Source of the DNA: Nannochloropsis oceanica
Taxonomy: Eukaryota > Sar > Eustigmatophyceae > Eustigmatales > Monodopsidaceae
Direction: 5' to 3'
DNA length: 64,000 nt
Assembly (NCBI GenBank): GCA_004519485.1
Contig: CP038110.1
Coordinates: forward strand, 1-64,000
Shown: piece by piece, positions 33,573 to 43,454 of the stretch
How the letters are laid out: each line of letters begins with the position of its first letter
How positions within the stretch are numbered: the first letter of the stretch is position 1
Position numbers and translations under genes: made by a program
The notes under the pieces: generated by a model
What the model was told of the DNA's origin: nothing
The model's input: only the letters and a program-made list of their open reading frames with translations
Databases searched by the model: none

Positions 33573-34257
33573 ATGATCACAGCAGCCAGTGCTAGCCACA
33601 TGATGAACGAGGAGGCACTGGATCATCACGAGCAGCAGTACCACGAACAGGAGGAGGCAGAGGAGGAGGGGATTCGCGTGGAGGTAGAGGGACGCTTGGG
33701 GGTAAATGAGATACTCCCTCCTTTTTCCGCCGAGGAGGACGACGACGACGGGGAGGCAGCGGCAGCAGACTTGCTAGAGGAGAGAGGGGAGGAGGAAGGA
33801 GGGCATGACGGAGATGAAGAGGATGCGCACCAACCTCATAACGCGACGGCTGCAGATGATACCATCTTCGAAGCTGCGGGAGAGGGCGGAGAGGAGGGGG
33901 AAGAGGAAGGGGGAGAAGGAGTAGTGATGCAGGACGAAGGGGTGGAGGGATGCGTGGAGGTATGTCTGGAGGGAGGAGGGGAGGAGGAAGGCGCCGAAGG
34001 AGAAGGAGGTGAGGGGGCGATAGTCATAGAGGAAGATACGGAGGAAGAAGCGGTGGCCACGCTGCTGGCAGCGACAGGGGAGGAGGAAGAGGGGGGAGGA
34101 GATGAAGAGAAGGAGGAGGAGGAGGAGCAGGAGGAGGAGGAGGAGGTAGAGTATGTAGCGCACGTGCCAGGGACAGGGGAAGGAGGCCTCTACGACGATG
34201 AGGAGGAAGGGGTGGAAGTAGAGGGAGCAGATTTCACAGCAGCAGCAGCAGCAGCAT

Positions 34258-34300
<43 letters not shown>

Positions 34301-35474
34301 TGCAGCACTGGCTAGAGGAGGTGGAGGACGAGGTCTTGACCGAAGGGAAGGAGGAGAAGAAGATCTAAGAGACGGCAACGGAAGCTCGATTTCTTCCACC
34401 TCGGGCTCCGCCTCCTCCTCCCCCTCCCCCTCTGCCTCGGCCACCGCTCCTCCCTCCCTCCCTGCCCCTCCCTCCCCAAACGCATTCCTCCTCCAATGCC
34501 TAGAAAACGCAACAATTGCCACATGGGCCCCTTCCGAGCTCGGGCGACTCGTGGCCGTCCTTGCGCAGACAATGCACTGGCACCTCAATCCCCCCCTCCT
34601 CCATGCCTTCCTCTCCTCCCTCCCTCCCTCCCTCCTTCCCCTCCGCACCCTTCCCGCGTTGCTCAAGGGTTTGAACGAGCGTCATTATTGGATGGAGGGT
34701 AGGGAGATAGTACGACTGTTCTGGGATAGGGCAGGGATGGAGGAGGAGGAGGATGGGAGGGAGGGAGGGAAGGAGGGGTTTGGAAGGGCGGTAAAGGAGG
34801 GAGTGAGGGAGGGCGTGTTGTTCTTGTTGGACCCGGGGTGTGTGGATGCGGTGGTGCGATGTTGCCTTGGGAAAGGGGGGAGCGAGGGAGGAAGGGTGGG
34901 AGGGGAGGAGGGATGGCATATGCTGGTGGACATTGTGGAGGCAGCTAAAAAGAGGGAAGATAGACGGGCACTGGTGCTTGCAGTGGCGAGGGAGGTGAAG
35001 AAGGGGGGAGGGGGTGAGGATGAAGGGGAGGAGGAGGAGGAGGAGGATTTGGAGCAATTTCTGGCGCAGCTGCCGGGGGGGAAAGAGGAGTGGGAGAGGG
35101 AGGTCGATATGATGAGGGGGGTGGTTGAGATCGAGGATGAGGAGGAGGGAATGGAGGAGGGAGGGGAGGAGGGAGGGGAGGAGGGAGAAGAGAGGGTGGG
35201 AGGAGGAGGAGGAGGTGGAGGGATAGTAAGGAAGAGGGGTGAGGAGGAGGAGGAGGAGGTGCACGTGATGGAGGGGGAAGAAGGGGAGGAGGGGGAGGGA
35301 GAGAGGGAGGAAGAGGGAAAAGGGGATGAGGAGGGCGAGGAAGAGGAGAGAGAGCCGGCTCTGAAGAGGCATCGGGTGGGGGAGGAAGAGGAAGGGGAAG
35401 GAGGGATGGAGGGAGGGATTGAGGGAGAAGAGAAAGTAGCAGTAGCAGCAATGCTAGATGCAACCGAGGGATGA
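33573..35474 (+). CDS. Very acidic protein of unknown function
   Basis: 633 aa from ATG 33573 (alternatives: 33282, giving 730 aa, and 33600). Unrecognised. Residues about 1-270 are dominated by Glu and Gly, with poly-Ala and poly-Ser runs. A central segment of about 170 residues looks folded: FLLQCLENATIATW, LAQTMHWHLNPPLLHAFL, ALLKGLNERHYWMEGREIVR, FLLDPGCVDAVVRCCLG, MLVDIVEAAKKREDRRALVL, consistent with a helical repeat. The C-terminal 200 residues are again almost entirely Glu/Gly/Asp. Single exon. The open frame over 1.9 kb and the non-repetitive core argue it is real. Acidic tails of this kind are common in nuclear or nucleolar chaperones, but no function can be assigned. Confidence 0.6.
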
Positions 35475-36079
35475 ATGCATGTGGCAATAGACAGGTGGCA
35501 GCAGCGAAGACGGGAACAGCTGTGGGACCAACAACAATAACAACAATCACAGAGCAGCAGCTGCAGCATCATCAGTATGAATTGCAGCAGCAGCAGCAGC
35601 AGCAGAATCTATAGCAGCAGCAGCATTGTAAGCGGGACGGAATCGGTCAAGGGAGAAGAGGTGAGAGAAGAGAACAGTGTGCAGATGTTCGGGCAACGAG
35701 AGATAAGTGGCGGGAACGGTATACATACATATCTGAGGCGGCCACAGGTAGGTGGGGAGAGAGGGAGAGAGATGAGGGAGGGAAGGAAGGCAAAAAATGC
35801 GCGGAAGGTAGGTCGGGAGGGAGGGAGGGAAGAGGGGGACGACAGGTTCAGGGGTGGGCGGAAGCAAGAGAGAGCTTCCATTTCTATTTGGAAACAAGAA
35901 AAATTGGAAATAAGAGGATTTGATCCAATTAACAACAGAATAAAAACTACGGGGACAAGATCCGATCATCAATAGAATAAACGTGAAGGGGATTCGATCC
36001 TCCTCGAGTAAATACACCACGACTAGAGCGAAGAGGCGCGCTTGCCCTTGCTTTCTCTTTTTGTCCTGGTGTGATCAAG
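35475..36079. other. 3' flank of the acidic gene with short repeats
   Basis: CAG-rich to about 35615, then purine arrays near 35755-35840, then AT-rich sequence with a loosely repeated GATCCAAT...GAATAAA...GGGGA unit at about 35915-36010. No gene seen. Confidence 0.45.
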
Positions 36080-36236
36080 TATAGAATATCTGAAACGTTG
36101 TAATTTTCTCTAAGTATGTATTTGTAATTTTCTAAGTGTATAAAATCTGAAACGTTGTAATTTTCTCGTGTGTGCTTCTTTTTTTCCGGGTATGATCACG
36201 TATATAAAATCTGAAATGCTATTATTTTCTCGTGTG
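36080..36236 (+). repeat. Three-copy AT-rich tandem repeat, period about 60 bp
   Basis: The core TATAAAATCTGAAACGTTGT followed by AATTTTCTC starts at about 36080, 36139 and 36202 with a few mismatches per copy. The first and third copies are also preceded by a shared GATCA-GTAT block. It is unlike the surrounding GC-rich sequence. Confidence 0.8.
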
Positions 36237-36487
36237 TAGCTTCCCCTTGTTTTTTTGCCGATGCCATGAATCGAAACGCTTTGAACAAATAGACACGGAC
36301 AGATAGATATATAGACAACATGGCTGAATTGAATCCTTCACCAGTCTTTCCGCCCTCCCTTCCCCCCTCCCTCCCTCCTTTTATCCCTTATTTTGCGTAT
36401 GACTTTCTCGTGCTCATTTGAACCTCCCCTCACTCCCCCACTATCATTTTTCACGTATTTTGCTAAGTGTTTGGCTCCCAGTCCTCA

Positions 36488-36508
36488 TGGTCGGAGGCTT
36501 CGACCATC
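36488..36508. other. Short perfect hairpin
   Basis: ATGGTCG and CGACCAT form a perfect 7-bp stem around a 7-nt loop. It lies about 60 bp left of the foldback element. Function unknown. Confidence 0.5.
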
Positions 36509-36569
36509 TCAAGAGGGTCCCTACCACCCCGTCGCTGTTGCTTAGGGGACAATAGTGACGCTACGGCGC

Positions 36570-36955
36570 AACTGAACTGCCCGGCCACGGCGCACTGGTG
36601 AATGCATACGGGCTGCGGGAAAAGCCTTGGAATTTTCCAGCCGTATGTTTTTAAATTGGAAGCAGCCCGACTTCAAGAAAAACCATGGCACCCGCATGGG
36701 ACAAATCAACAGAAAGGTCTAGGCCTGTCCACGGGTGAATGTCGTTCAACTTCTTGTAATCAGGCTGCTTTAATTTGAACGACCTCTCACCTGCAACGAG
36801 GTTTTGACTTTTATGTTGATTTGTCCTATGTAGACAGGCACTCTGGCGTTTTTTGAAATCCGGCTGCTTCAACTTTGAAAAGTCAGTTAAGTTCAGGCTT
36901 TTTCAGCAGCCCATACGAATTCATTCACCAGCCCCCGGTAACCGGAGCAGTTCAA
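36570..36955. repeat. Foldback (long inverted repeat) element, about 385 bp
   Basis: The whole interval is one imperfect palindrome centred near 36762. Matching pairs from the centre outward: GTCGTTCAA (36741) with TTGAACGAC (36775); GGGACAAATCAACA (36698) with TGTTGATTTGTCC (36813); GAAGCAGCC (36659) with GGCTGCTTC (36862); GGGCTGCGGGAAAAGCC (36610) with GGCTTTTTCAGCAGCCC (36897); CTGGTGAATG (36595) with CATTCACCAG (36922); GAACTGC (36574) with GCAGTTC (36949). Arms are about 190 bp with scattered mismatches. No protein-coding potential of a transposase. A non-autonomous foldback/MITE-like element or a hairpin-RNA locus are both possible. I see no clear target-site duplication. Confidence 0.8.
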
Positions 36956-37095
36956 ATTCCTCCTCATCCCTCCCATTCGGCTATCTGCCAACCCCCTCCC
37001 TCCGTAGGTCATTCTCTTTCTCTCTCCCAACATCTCTCCACAACGCCGCCTCCCTCTTCCTTTCGCCCTTCCTTCCCCTCTCCCTCACTCCCCAC

Positions 37096-38409
37096 CTAAC
37101 CCTCTCCCTCCTCCGAAAATGAGGGAGGGAGGGAAGGAGGGAGGGAGGACATTCCCATCCCTCCCAACAGGCTCTCTACCACCTCCTCGGGCCGGCAGGG
37201 GTCGAGCCAGAAAGCACGCACACCCGCCTTGAGGGCCACGTCGATGTTCGATCGATCGTCATCAATCAAGACGGTGCTTCCCCTGGTGATGACTAGGGAA
37301 GGACAACGGGCGCACAGTTCTTCGACGGCGCTGGCCATGTGCCCTTGTTTCCCTTTTTGAGATCCTTTGCCCGAGTAAACCCAGGAGCCGTCCGCCCCTC
37401 GCACGGGAATCAGCGACGCAAGGGGCTCGCCTGTGTGTGTGGTGAGGGGTGGGGAGTTTGAAATAGGGTTCGATTATTTCCAGTTTGATTCACACGTTTG
37501 GGTGTCTTCAGCGCAGGGGAGGAGGGAGGGAGGGAGGGAGGGAGGGAGGGAGGGAAGGGGACGTACCAAACTTCTCCTTGAGTACCTCGCGGATCATGCC
37601 CGTCTGGGGTGAAAACGTGACGACAGCCATGTGAATGCCCTCCCGACCGGCTTCGAGGATGAGGGATGAAAAAAAGGGGCGGATGTGCGAACAGAGCTCC
37701 GAGGCTTTTCCTGCCCACTGTCCGCCTGTTAATTGTGATGATCATCAGTGGTGGTGGTGGTGGTGGTGGTGGTGGTAGAAGGGATGAGTCCGCGTGTATG
37801 GTAATTTAGATGAAACTAGAGGGCTGTAATGCGCGTCAACACAAAAAAAGAACCCATGCATTACTGAGCCAAAGAAAGAGTATACCTTTATACATATGTA
37901 TATATACACAACTTATTGAGAAAACGAATACAAATAATACAACACTTACCGGTATGGATATCTAATACCGTCATATCAAAATCCAACGCCAGCAAGTTGA
38001 TCCCTGACGCCTTCAACTTCGAGACCACCTTCCTCGACGCCTCCAAAGCTCTCCTTGTCATTGGCGTCTCTACCTTCTCCTCCCTCTCCGCCCTACTACC
38101 ACCACTACCACTGCTGGTGCTGCTGCTACTGCTGTTGCTTCCGTGTCCCCTAGTACTTGTCGTCGTTCTCCTGCTACTGCTGCAACTGGTCACTTTCCCC
38201 CCTCCATCATCCTCCTCCCGCAACGGACTACCCGTTCGACAACTACCCCCCTGCCCTTCCTCCCTCCCTTCCTCCGGGTCCAAGGCGAGGCGAATGCCAA
38301 GACGGGCCGAAAGCGGCCTCTTGTCTTTTCCTACATCCCCAACCCCTGCTCCGCCGGATTCTCTCCCCCCTGCACCTTGTGGGTTGCGTGACTCTGATGA
38401 AGAGTTCAT
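37096..38409 (-). CDS. HAD-superfamily phosphatase-like protein
   Basis: Model complement(join(37096..37430,37567..37725,37950..38409)), 317 aa; both junctions phase 1. After a Ser/Gly-rich N-terminus of about 110 residues comes a compact HAD fold: LLALDFDMTVLDIHTG (nucleophile motif DFDMT), a cap-less stretch HMAVVTFSPQTGMIREVL (motif II, T-x-S), and VLIDDDRSNIDVALKAGVRAFWLDP (motif IV acidic pair). Such proteins are typically Mg2+-dependent phosphohydrolases. The DxDxT/V nucleophile is present, so it could be catalytic, but the substrate is unknown. The N-terminus is not an evident signal peptide. Intron 2 carries a TCCC array on its sense strand (37517-37556). Neighbours suggest no pathway. 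Confidence 0.78.
37517..37556 (-). repeat. TCCC array in HAD intron 2
   Basis: About ten TCCC units on the transcribed-sense (minus) strand, shortly after the donor at 37566. Confidence 0.8.
37749..37777 (+). repeat. TGG microsatellite
   Basis: (TGG)n of about nine units in the first intron of the HAD gene; ACC-rich on the sense strand, near the acceptor at 37726. Confidence 0.75.
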
Positions 38410-39864
38410 GATGCCGTGTGTATATGTGCTGCTCTTTCGGTATGTCTTGCTCTGTCTGTCGCCTTCTTCCTCCTACGCGGCGACCCCGTGAGAGCGGCGG
38501 CGGTGCCGTACGCACCACTCTCTGGAGCTAAGTAAGTACACCAGGGGGAGAATAGGAAGGAGAAGGACACCCGCAATTTGGGGATGCAGCGCCTTTAATA
38601 TCTGTGTCGATGTGAAGGAGGGAGGGGGGAAGCGTAGCTAAGACACTACGCGGCGGATGGATGCGAGGTGGCTGGGTTGCTGTGCGTTGCTTTATGCAAG
38701 GTGAGCAGAAGACCGGCCCAAGGCTGCAGGGACAAGTGCAGTCGTGCTGTTGTCTGTTTCGCAGTGCTCCAGATGCTCCTCTACGTATATATATGTATAT
38801 ATATATATGTGTATGTTTGTGTGTGTTTGTGCGCGCGTGTGTGTCTGTCGTGGATGGTGGTAAGTGAAAAGGGGGGGGCGGGGGGGGGGGGGGCGCCGAA
38901 GCTCGCTGACACGCTGGACACCATCACGAGGACGTTGAGTCTTCTATGGCCCATCACAAAAAAAAACAATGGAAAATCAGCCCCACAAAACACTCGCAGT
39001 ATGCAGGCACCTCTGTCGGGATGTCATCCGCTGACTCTGCGTAGGAAATGCCAAAATTAATTTCGAAGATGAGAGAGATACTGTCGTGAACAGCCCGGAC
39101 ATGCCATTCCCCTCCTTGTCCCTGCTGCTGGAAGTGCTCGATGTAGCCCACCCCAGCATTATATACAAAAGCGCCAAAATCAAGGACAAGAGCCAAAGTG
39201 CATACGTTAGGATGAGAACAGAGTTATGAGTAAGGTTACACAGATTAAATCAGCAGCAACTGAAGCAGCAGCAGCAGTAGCAGCAGTAGCAGCAGTGGCG
39301 GCGCAAGACTTTAATGGTGGGAGAAGCGATGCCTCTCACCAAGAGAAGGAGCGAAAGGGAATGGGAACAACTGTAGACTGCTTTTCTTCATTCGTGCTGA
39401 AAAAAAGGAACGAGCTTAAAAGATGGATTGGTTGAAAGGTGGAAGAATAAATGCGCGGCGTATGAGGGAGAGGGCAAGCGAGTGAGATCGATTCGACAAT
39501 TTCTTTACAAAAGTACGAGAATTTTCGGTCACACATCACCTGTAGGACGTGAATTTTCGATGCTACCACGTGAGAGGATGTGAGACGTAGCGGATAGGAT
39601 GCGCGAACCCAATAGGAAAGAAACAGAGATAGTGTACATTTGTAACTAACAACCACAACTGACGCGCCCTGTTCTTTTTTTCTTCATTATGTTTTCCAAG
39701 ATCTACATTCACCTCGGTTATATTTCTTCCTTTCCTTCTACTGCTGCTGGTACGACCGCTGCTCATGCTGCCGCTGCGGCGCGGTGCAGGGATAAAAGAA
39801 ACACACGCTCAGAACTGTCCCGTTCCAATATATACACTCCATCTCCATTCCTCCCTCCGCTCCT
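38410..39864. other. Gap between HAD gene and DIM1, with possible missed exons
   Basis: About 1.45 kb upstream of the HAD gene and downstream of DIM1. It holds a TA/TG microsatellite (38780-38840) and a poly-G run (38870-38893). Two minus-strand stretches look exon-like: 39665-39766, starting with an ATG (MSSGRTSSSRRKGRN), and 38954-39196 (GVGYIEHFQQQ, EWHVRAVHDSISLIFEINFG). I could not join them with sound splice sites, so no CDS is called. Confidence 0.35.
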
Positions 39865-40474
39865 TTAGTATCGATAACGCGTCGAGTAGTCCTTGGGCGA
39901 GACGACCAGCCCCCTGCCTTTACGGGCCCCTCTGTAGACCGTTTCGATTATGTCGATCATCTCCTGCTTGTCATTGATCAGAAAGTTGATCTTGTTGTTG
40001 TTTCCTGTGCCGAGGTCAATCATGATATGCTTGTTACGAAAGAAAAACATGCAAGTGCACTCGTCGTACAGCTCGTACATGACGTTGAAGTCCGCTACCT
40101 GTGTTTATAGATGCATATGTATGTATACATACATATATATATTACATGTGTGGGAGGGGCGGATGCGTCAACGGCTACATAACAGTTTTACGTGACCAAA
40201 ACCGAACATCCTCTCAGTTTGGTGTTGAATGTACCCAGATCTTCTTTCTTGAGCCAGGAAAGAGGGAGGGGGAGCTCACCTCTGAGGTGTCCACAAGATA
40301 GATCGCCGCGAAGTTCCGCACGTCCTCACTAATCTTGTACAGGACTTCATCCATCTGCATGCACGTCTCGTTCTCATCGTGCCCGAATCGAATTACCACC
40401 ACCTTGCTTTCTTCGTTAAGAATGGCTTGGTCCACGGCCCAGCCGGAACGGAGGTGAGGAAGCATGTACGACAT
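39865..40474 (-). CDS. DIM1: U5 snRNP 15-kDa protein Dim1/Dib1 (TXNL4A)
   Basis: Model complement(join(39865..40098,40280..40474)), 142 aa, phase 0, exactly the family length. A thioredoxin-fold spliceosome component of the U4/U6.U5 tri-snRNP. The protein starts MSYMLPHLRSGWAVDQAI, continues VVVIRFGHDENETCMQMDEVLY, has FFFRNKHIMIDLGTGNNNKI and ends KGRGLVVSPKDYSTRYRY, almost superimposable on human TXNL4A. The sequence directly before the ATG is CCCTCAG, so the start codon abuts an intron acceptor; a donor-like AAG|GTAAGC lies near 40809 on the minus strand, suggesting a 5' UTR intron of about 330 nt. Very confident on identity. Confidence 0.96.
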
Positions 40475-41391
40475 CTGAGGGATGGAGAGAAGGGAGGGAG
40501 GGATGGGTGAGAGATGCGGAGTGAATGCGCTCAAGAGGAGGCAAGGATATACAGATAGAAGACCCCAAACTGCGTTTCTGTGCATGTCTGGGAAGAAAAT
40601 GACAGGACGGGAAGGATAGAAAGGGCGGAAGTTTGTTGATCGAAAAGAGATGATTATGAGGATAATGGTGAGGAGGCAAGCATTCTCTGTGCCGCCACAG
40701 TCACGCATCTCCCCGTCCACACACTGAGAAATTCCTGCTTTCTGTCTGTCGGCACGCGGTAGCAGGAATGATCCCGTAGTTGTGGTGCCAGCAGAGGTCT
40801 TTGGCTTACCTTAGTAAGATCGAGGTAGTAACAATGTACCCCGGTCCGGCAAAATTACGGGCGGAGAGTTGAAGTGCGCGCTGCGCCGCCGTAATCAATA
40901 AATGTGGAAGAGGTGTGTTGGGGGGGCGTGTGAAAAAAAGCTTGTTGTGTGGGTTTAGTGTGCATGCGGAAGAGGAAATTGCGTTCATCTTCAGCCACCT
41001 CCGGGTGCCATCTTGAGGTGCAGGAAGAGAAGGGAAAACAGTAAGAGAAGCACTGATCTGCCCCGGGCACATACGCGGGAAAGCACAATTAAATGACACA
41101 AAACAAAGCCTTCACGAGATAGTCTTCAGTTGGTCATGACTGCTTGCTTTCTTGCCTTTTCCCTAGTCCCCCGACAAGACAGAAATGGTGGCGGAATGAG
41201 GCCAGAAAGCAAGCAGCTATGTCCAGATGAATGTTATCCCGTGAGAGCTTTGTTTTATGTCATTCAATTGTGCTTTGCTTTTTTTTTTAATATGCTCGGG
41301 GTAGATCAGTGCTCCTCTAACTCTAATCCTCGTATTTACTGTACCTCCCTACTTCCCTTCTTTCCTCCCCACCTCCCTCCCTTCGTCTTCA
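40475..41391. other. Upstream region of DIM1 and 3' flank of the CPPED1-like gene
   Basis: Contains the probable 5' UTR intron of DIM1 (40475 to about 40808) and, beyond a donor-like site near 40809, its likely leader exon. Nothing else recognisable. Confidence 0.5.
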
Positions 41392-43012
41392 TCACCACGC
41401 CTCCTTCTCTTTCGGGTCGAGAGGAACCTGGGACGGTACTTCTTCCAAGCCAAAGTACTTGTGCACAGTGGTATCCTAAGTATAATGAAAGTAAAGGTTG
41501 AAAAAAAAACGAGGGTAAGCAACCTCGTCCAGCCTTTCTCCCTCTATCCCCCCCTCCTTACCTCAAAAACCTTGACCAATCGGAACCCGCTCTTATCCTG
41601 ACCTATCTGGAGACCCACTGCACTGGTGACAACGTTCTCCATCCTGTATCTTTCGCTGAGAACGATGCCGTTTTGGTGCCAATGACCACAGAAGAAGTGG
41701 CTGCGGGGAAGGAGGGAAGGGATAAGTTCGTAGCTGTCCTGGCTTTCATTTTTAATTTACAAACGTTCCTCACTTTGCTTATATTTTTTGTCCTTTTAAT
41801 TGTTTATTTAGATCTGTTTATCTCTTCGTCTTTTCGTAAATTCTTTCCTCTACTTCCTACCTGCTCCCGTATTGTCGCATCAATTCGAGAATTTCTTCCC
41901 GTCTCGCCCGCGGCAGATGAAAGTATGTATTGGGGATCGAGACACTGTTTCCCGCCTTGGTGGTGAAGGAGGATGAGCCAAGTGCCTCTTCGTCCTCATC
42001 CTCGTCGTCATGGAAGAGAAAGAGGGGATGATGGCCGAAGAGGAAGATATGACGGGCGCCTTGCGCTCGGGCTACGGCAAACTCGGCGCGGAGCCAGGAG
42101 TGTTGCTGATTGTATTCGTCTGGAGCCTGGGAGCCCGGGGTGTGGGGGTATGACATCCATTAGCTGCTCATCTTCTCACGCCCCGACAACAAGTGATTCA
42201 TTCGCACCTGTTGCTTGTAGAGCAGGGAACGTGCACAAGTTTGAATATCACGTACCGCGGAAGGATCAAAGTACAAATTGGTATTCAGCACGATCCCCTT
42301 CATCTTGTCAATCCAGAAGACAAAATAATCATCACCGAAATCTTTTTTAAATGCCTCTATAGAAGAAGCTGTGGGACGATTGCCTACGTCGTGGTTTCCG
42401 CACACGCAGAGGAGAGGGATGGCAGGGTGTATCTCGCCCATGATAGCCTCAAAGGAGGTAGAGAGAGAGGAAGGGAGGGTGTAAGATATTTCGTCATTCA
42501 CGCTTTAAAGACAGGAAGTGACCACAGCCGCAGAACAAAGAGGAATAAAAAGATATAATGGGCACGCTTACCTTGAAATCAGCTATTTGCCTTTCTCGGA
42601 TACTGGGGTCGGTGTCGGGATACATGCCTGGAAAGTGATGCACTAAATCACCACATACTATGGCAAAGCGTGGCCTTGGCTTCAATTGGTTCAGCTTTTG
42701 GACGGCGAGACGACATAGCTGTTTTTCGTCCTCCCAGCTGGTGTTGTCGTTTATGGCGCCGAGTTGGGTATCGGCAAGGGTGGCGAAGAAGAAGGGAGGG
42801 GAGGGTGAGGAGGAAGTTGAAGGGGTGCACGATTTTCCATCTTGACTTGGGGGGTCGGAGAGGTCCGGAAAATTGCGGCCACTAGCACCAATCCAATTAG
42901 AGGTAGAGGAAGTGGTCGTGGTGCTGATGGTGGTCGTTGTGGAGGAGGAAGAGGAGGCTCCTTGGGCTGCTGATGAGCATCGTCCCGATGATGGTTGGGC
43001 GTCGTCATCCAT
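41392..43012 (-). CDS. CPPED1: CPPED1-like calcineurin-type metallophosphoesterase
   Basis: Model complement(join(41392..41475,41562..41700,41861..42126,42256..42447,42572..43012)), 373 aa; phases 0,0,2,0 close. The start at 43012 has A at -3 and G at +4; a further in-frame ATG at 43078 has a weaker context. After a Ser/Thr-rich N-terminus of about 75 residues the metallophosphoesterase core appears in order: FFFATLADTQLGAI (the DxQ form typical of CPPED1), VCGDLVHHFPG, VCGNHDVGNRPTASSIEAFKKDFGDDY, HIFLFGHHPLF, and SHFFCGHWHQNG, ending VHKYFGLEEVP. All metal-binding motifs are present. CPPED1 dephosphorylates phosphoproteins such as Akt in animals; the substrate here is unknown. No signal peptide seen, so it is probably cytosolic. 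Confidence 0.88.
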
Positions 43013-43454
43013 TGTGTTGTTCCTTTCCAAGCGTGTTGAATCAGCTCGCTGGGGCAGCAGGTGCGGGTGCCTATTCATATATAAGCAGTTTGGTGGTGTC
43101 AGTGATTCGAACGGGCTTGTTTATGTAACAAAAATTTAAAAGCCAAAATTCAGGCTGAAAGTAAGTTAATTAATTGCCTTGCCCCTCCAACGGACGTATG
43201 TGCCTGGAACCAAAAGCACTATGCCGCTCGGTAGTGCTTACATGCATAGGTCGTATGTTTCGCTTCACGGTTGGTTTGTACTTTATTCCTTCGACTCCAT
43301 CTATCGACCGTCTGTCTGTGTGCTCTGTGCTCCATGCTTCTTTGTTTAGGACTGCAAAAAGTACTACCCGTTCACGCACAGTTCCTTCGATGCCTCAGCT
43401 TCTTTTCCCACAACCTACAACATCCAATTTACAAGCCCCACACACATCACTGGG
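43013..43454. other. Short intergenic gap
   Basis: Upstream of the CPPED1-like gene and downstream of the coiled-coil gene. No gene or repeat seen. Confidence 0.5.
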
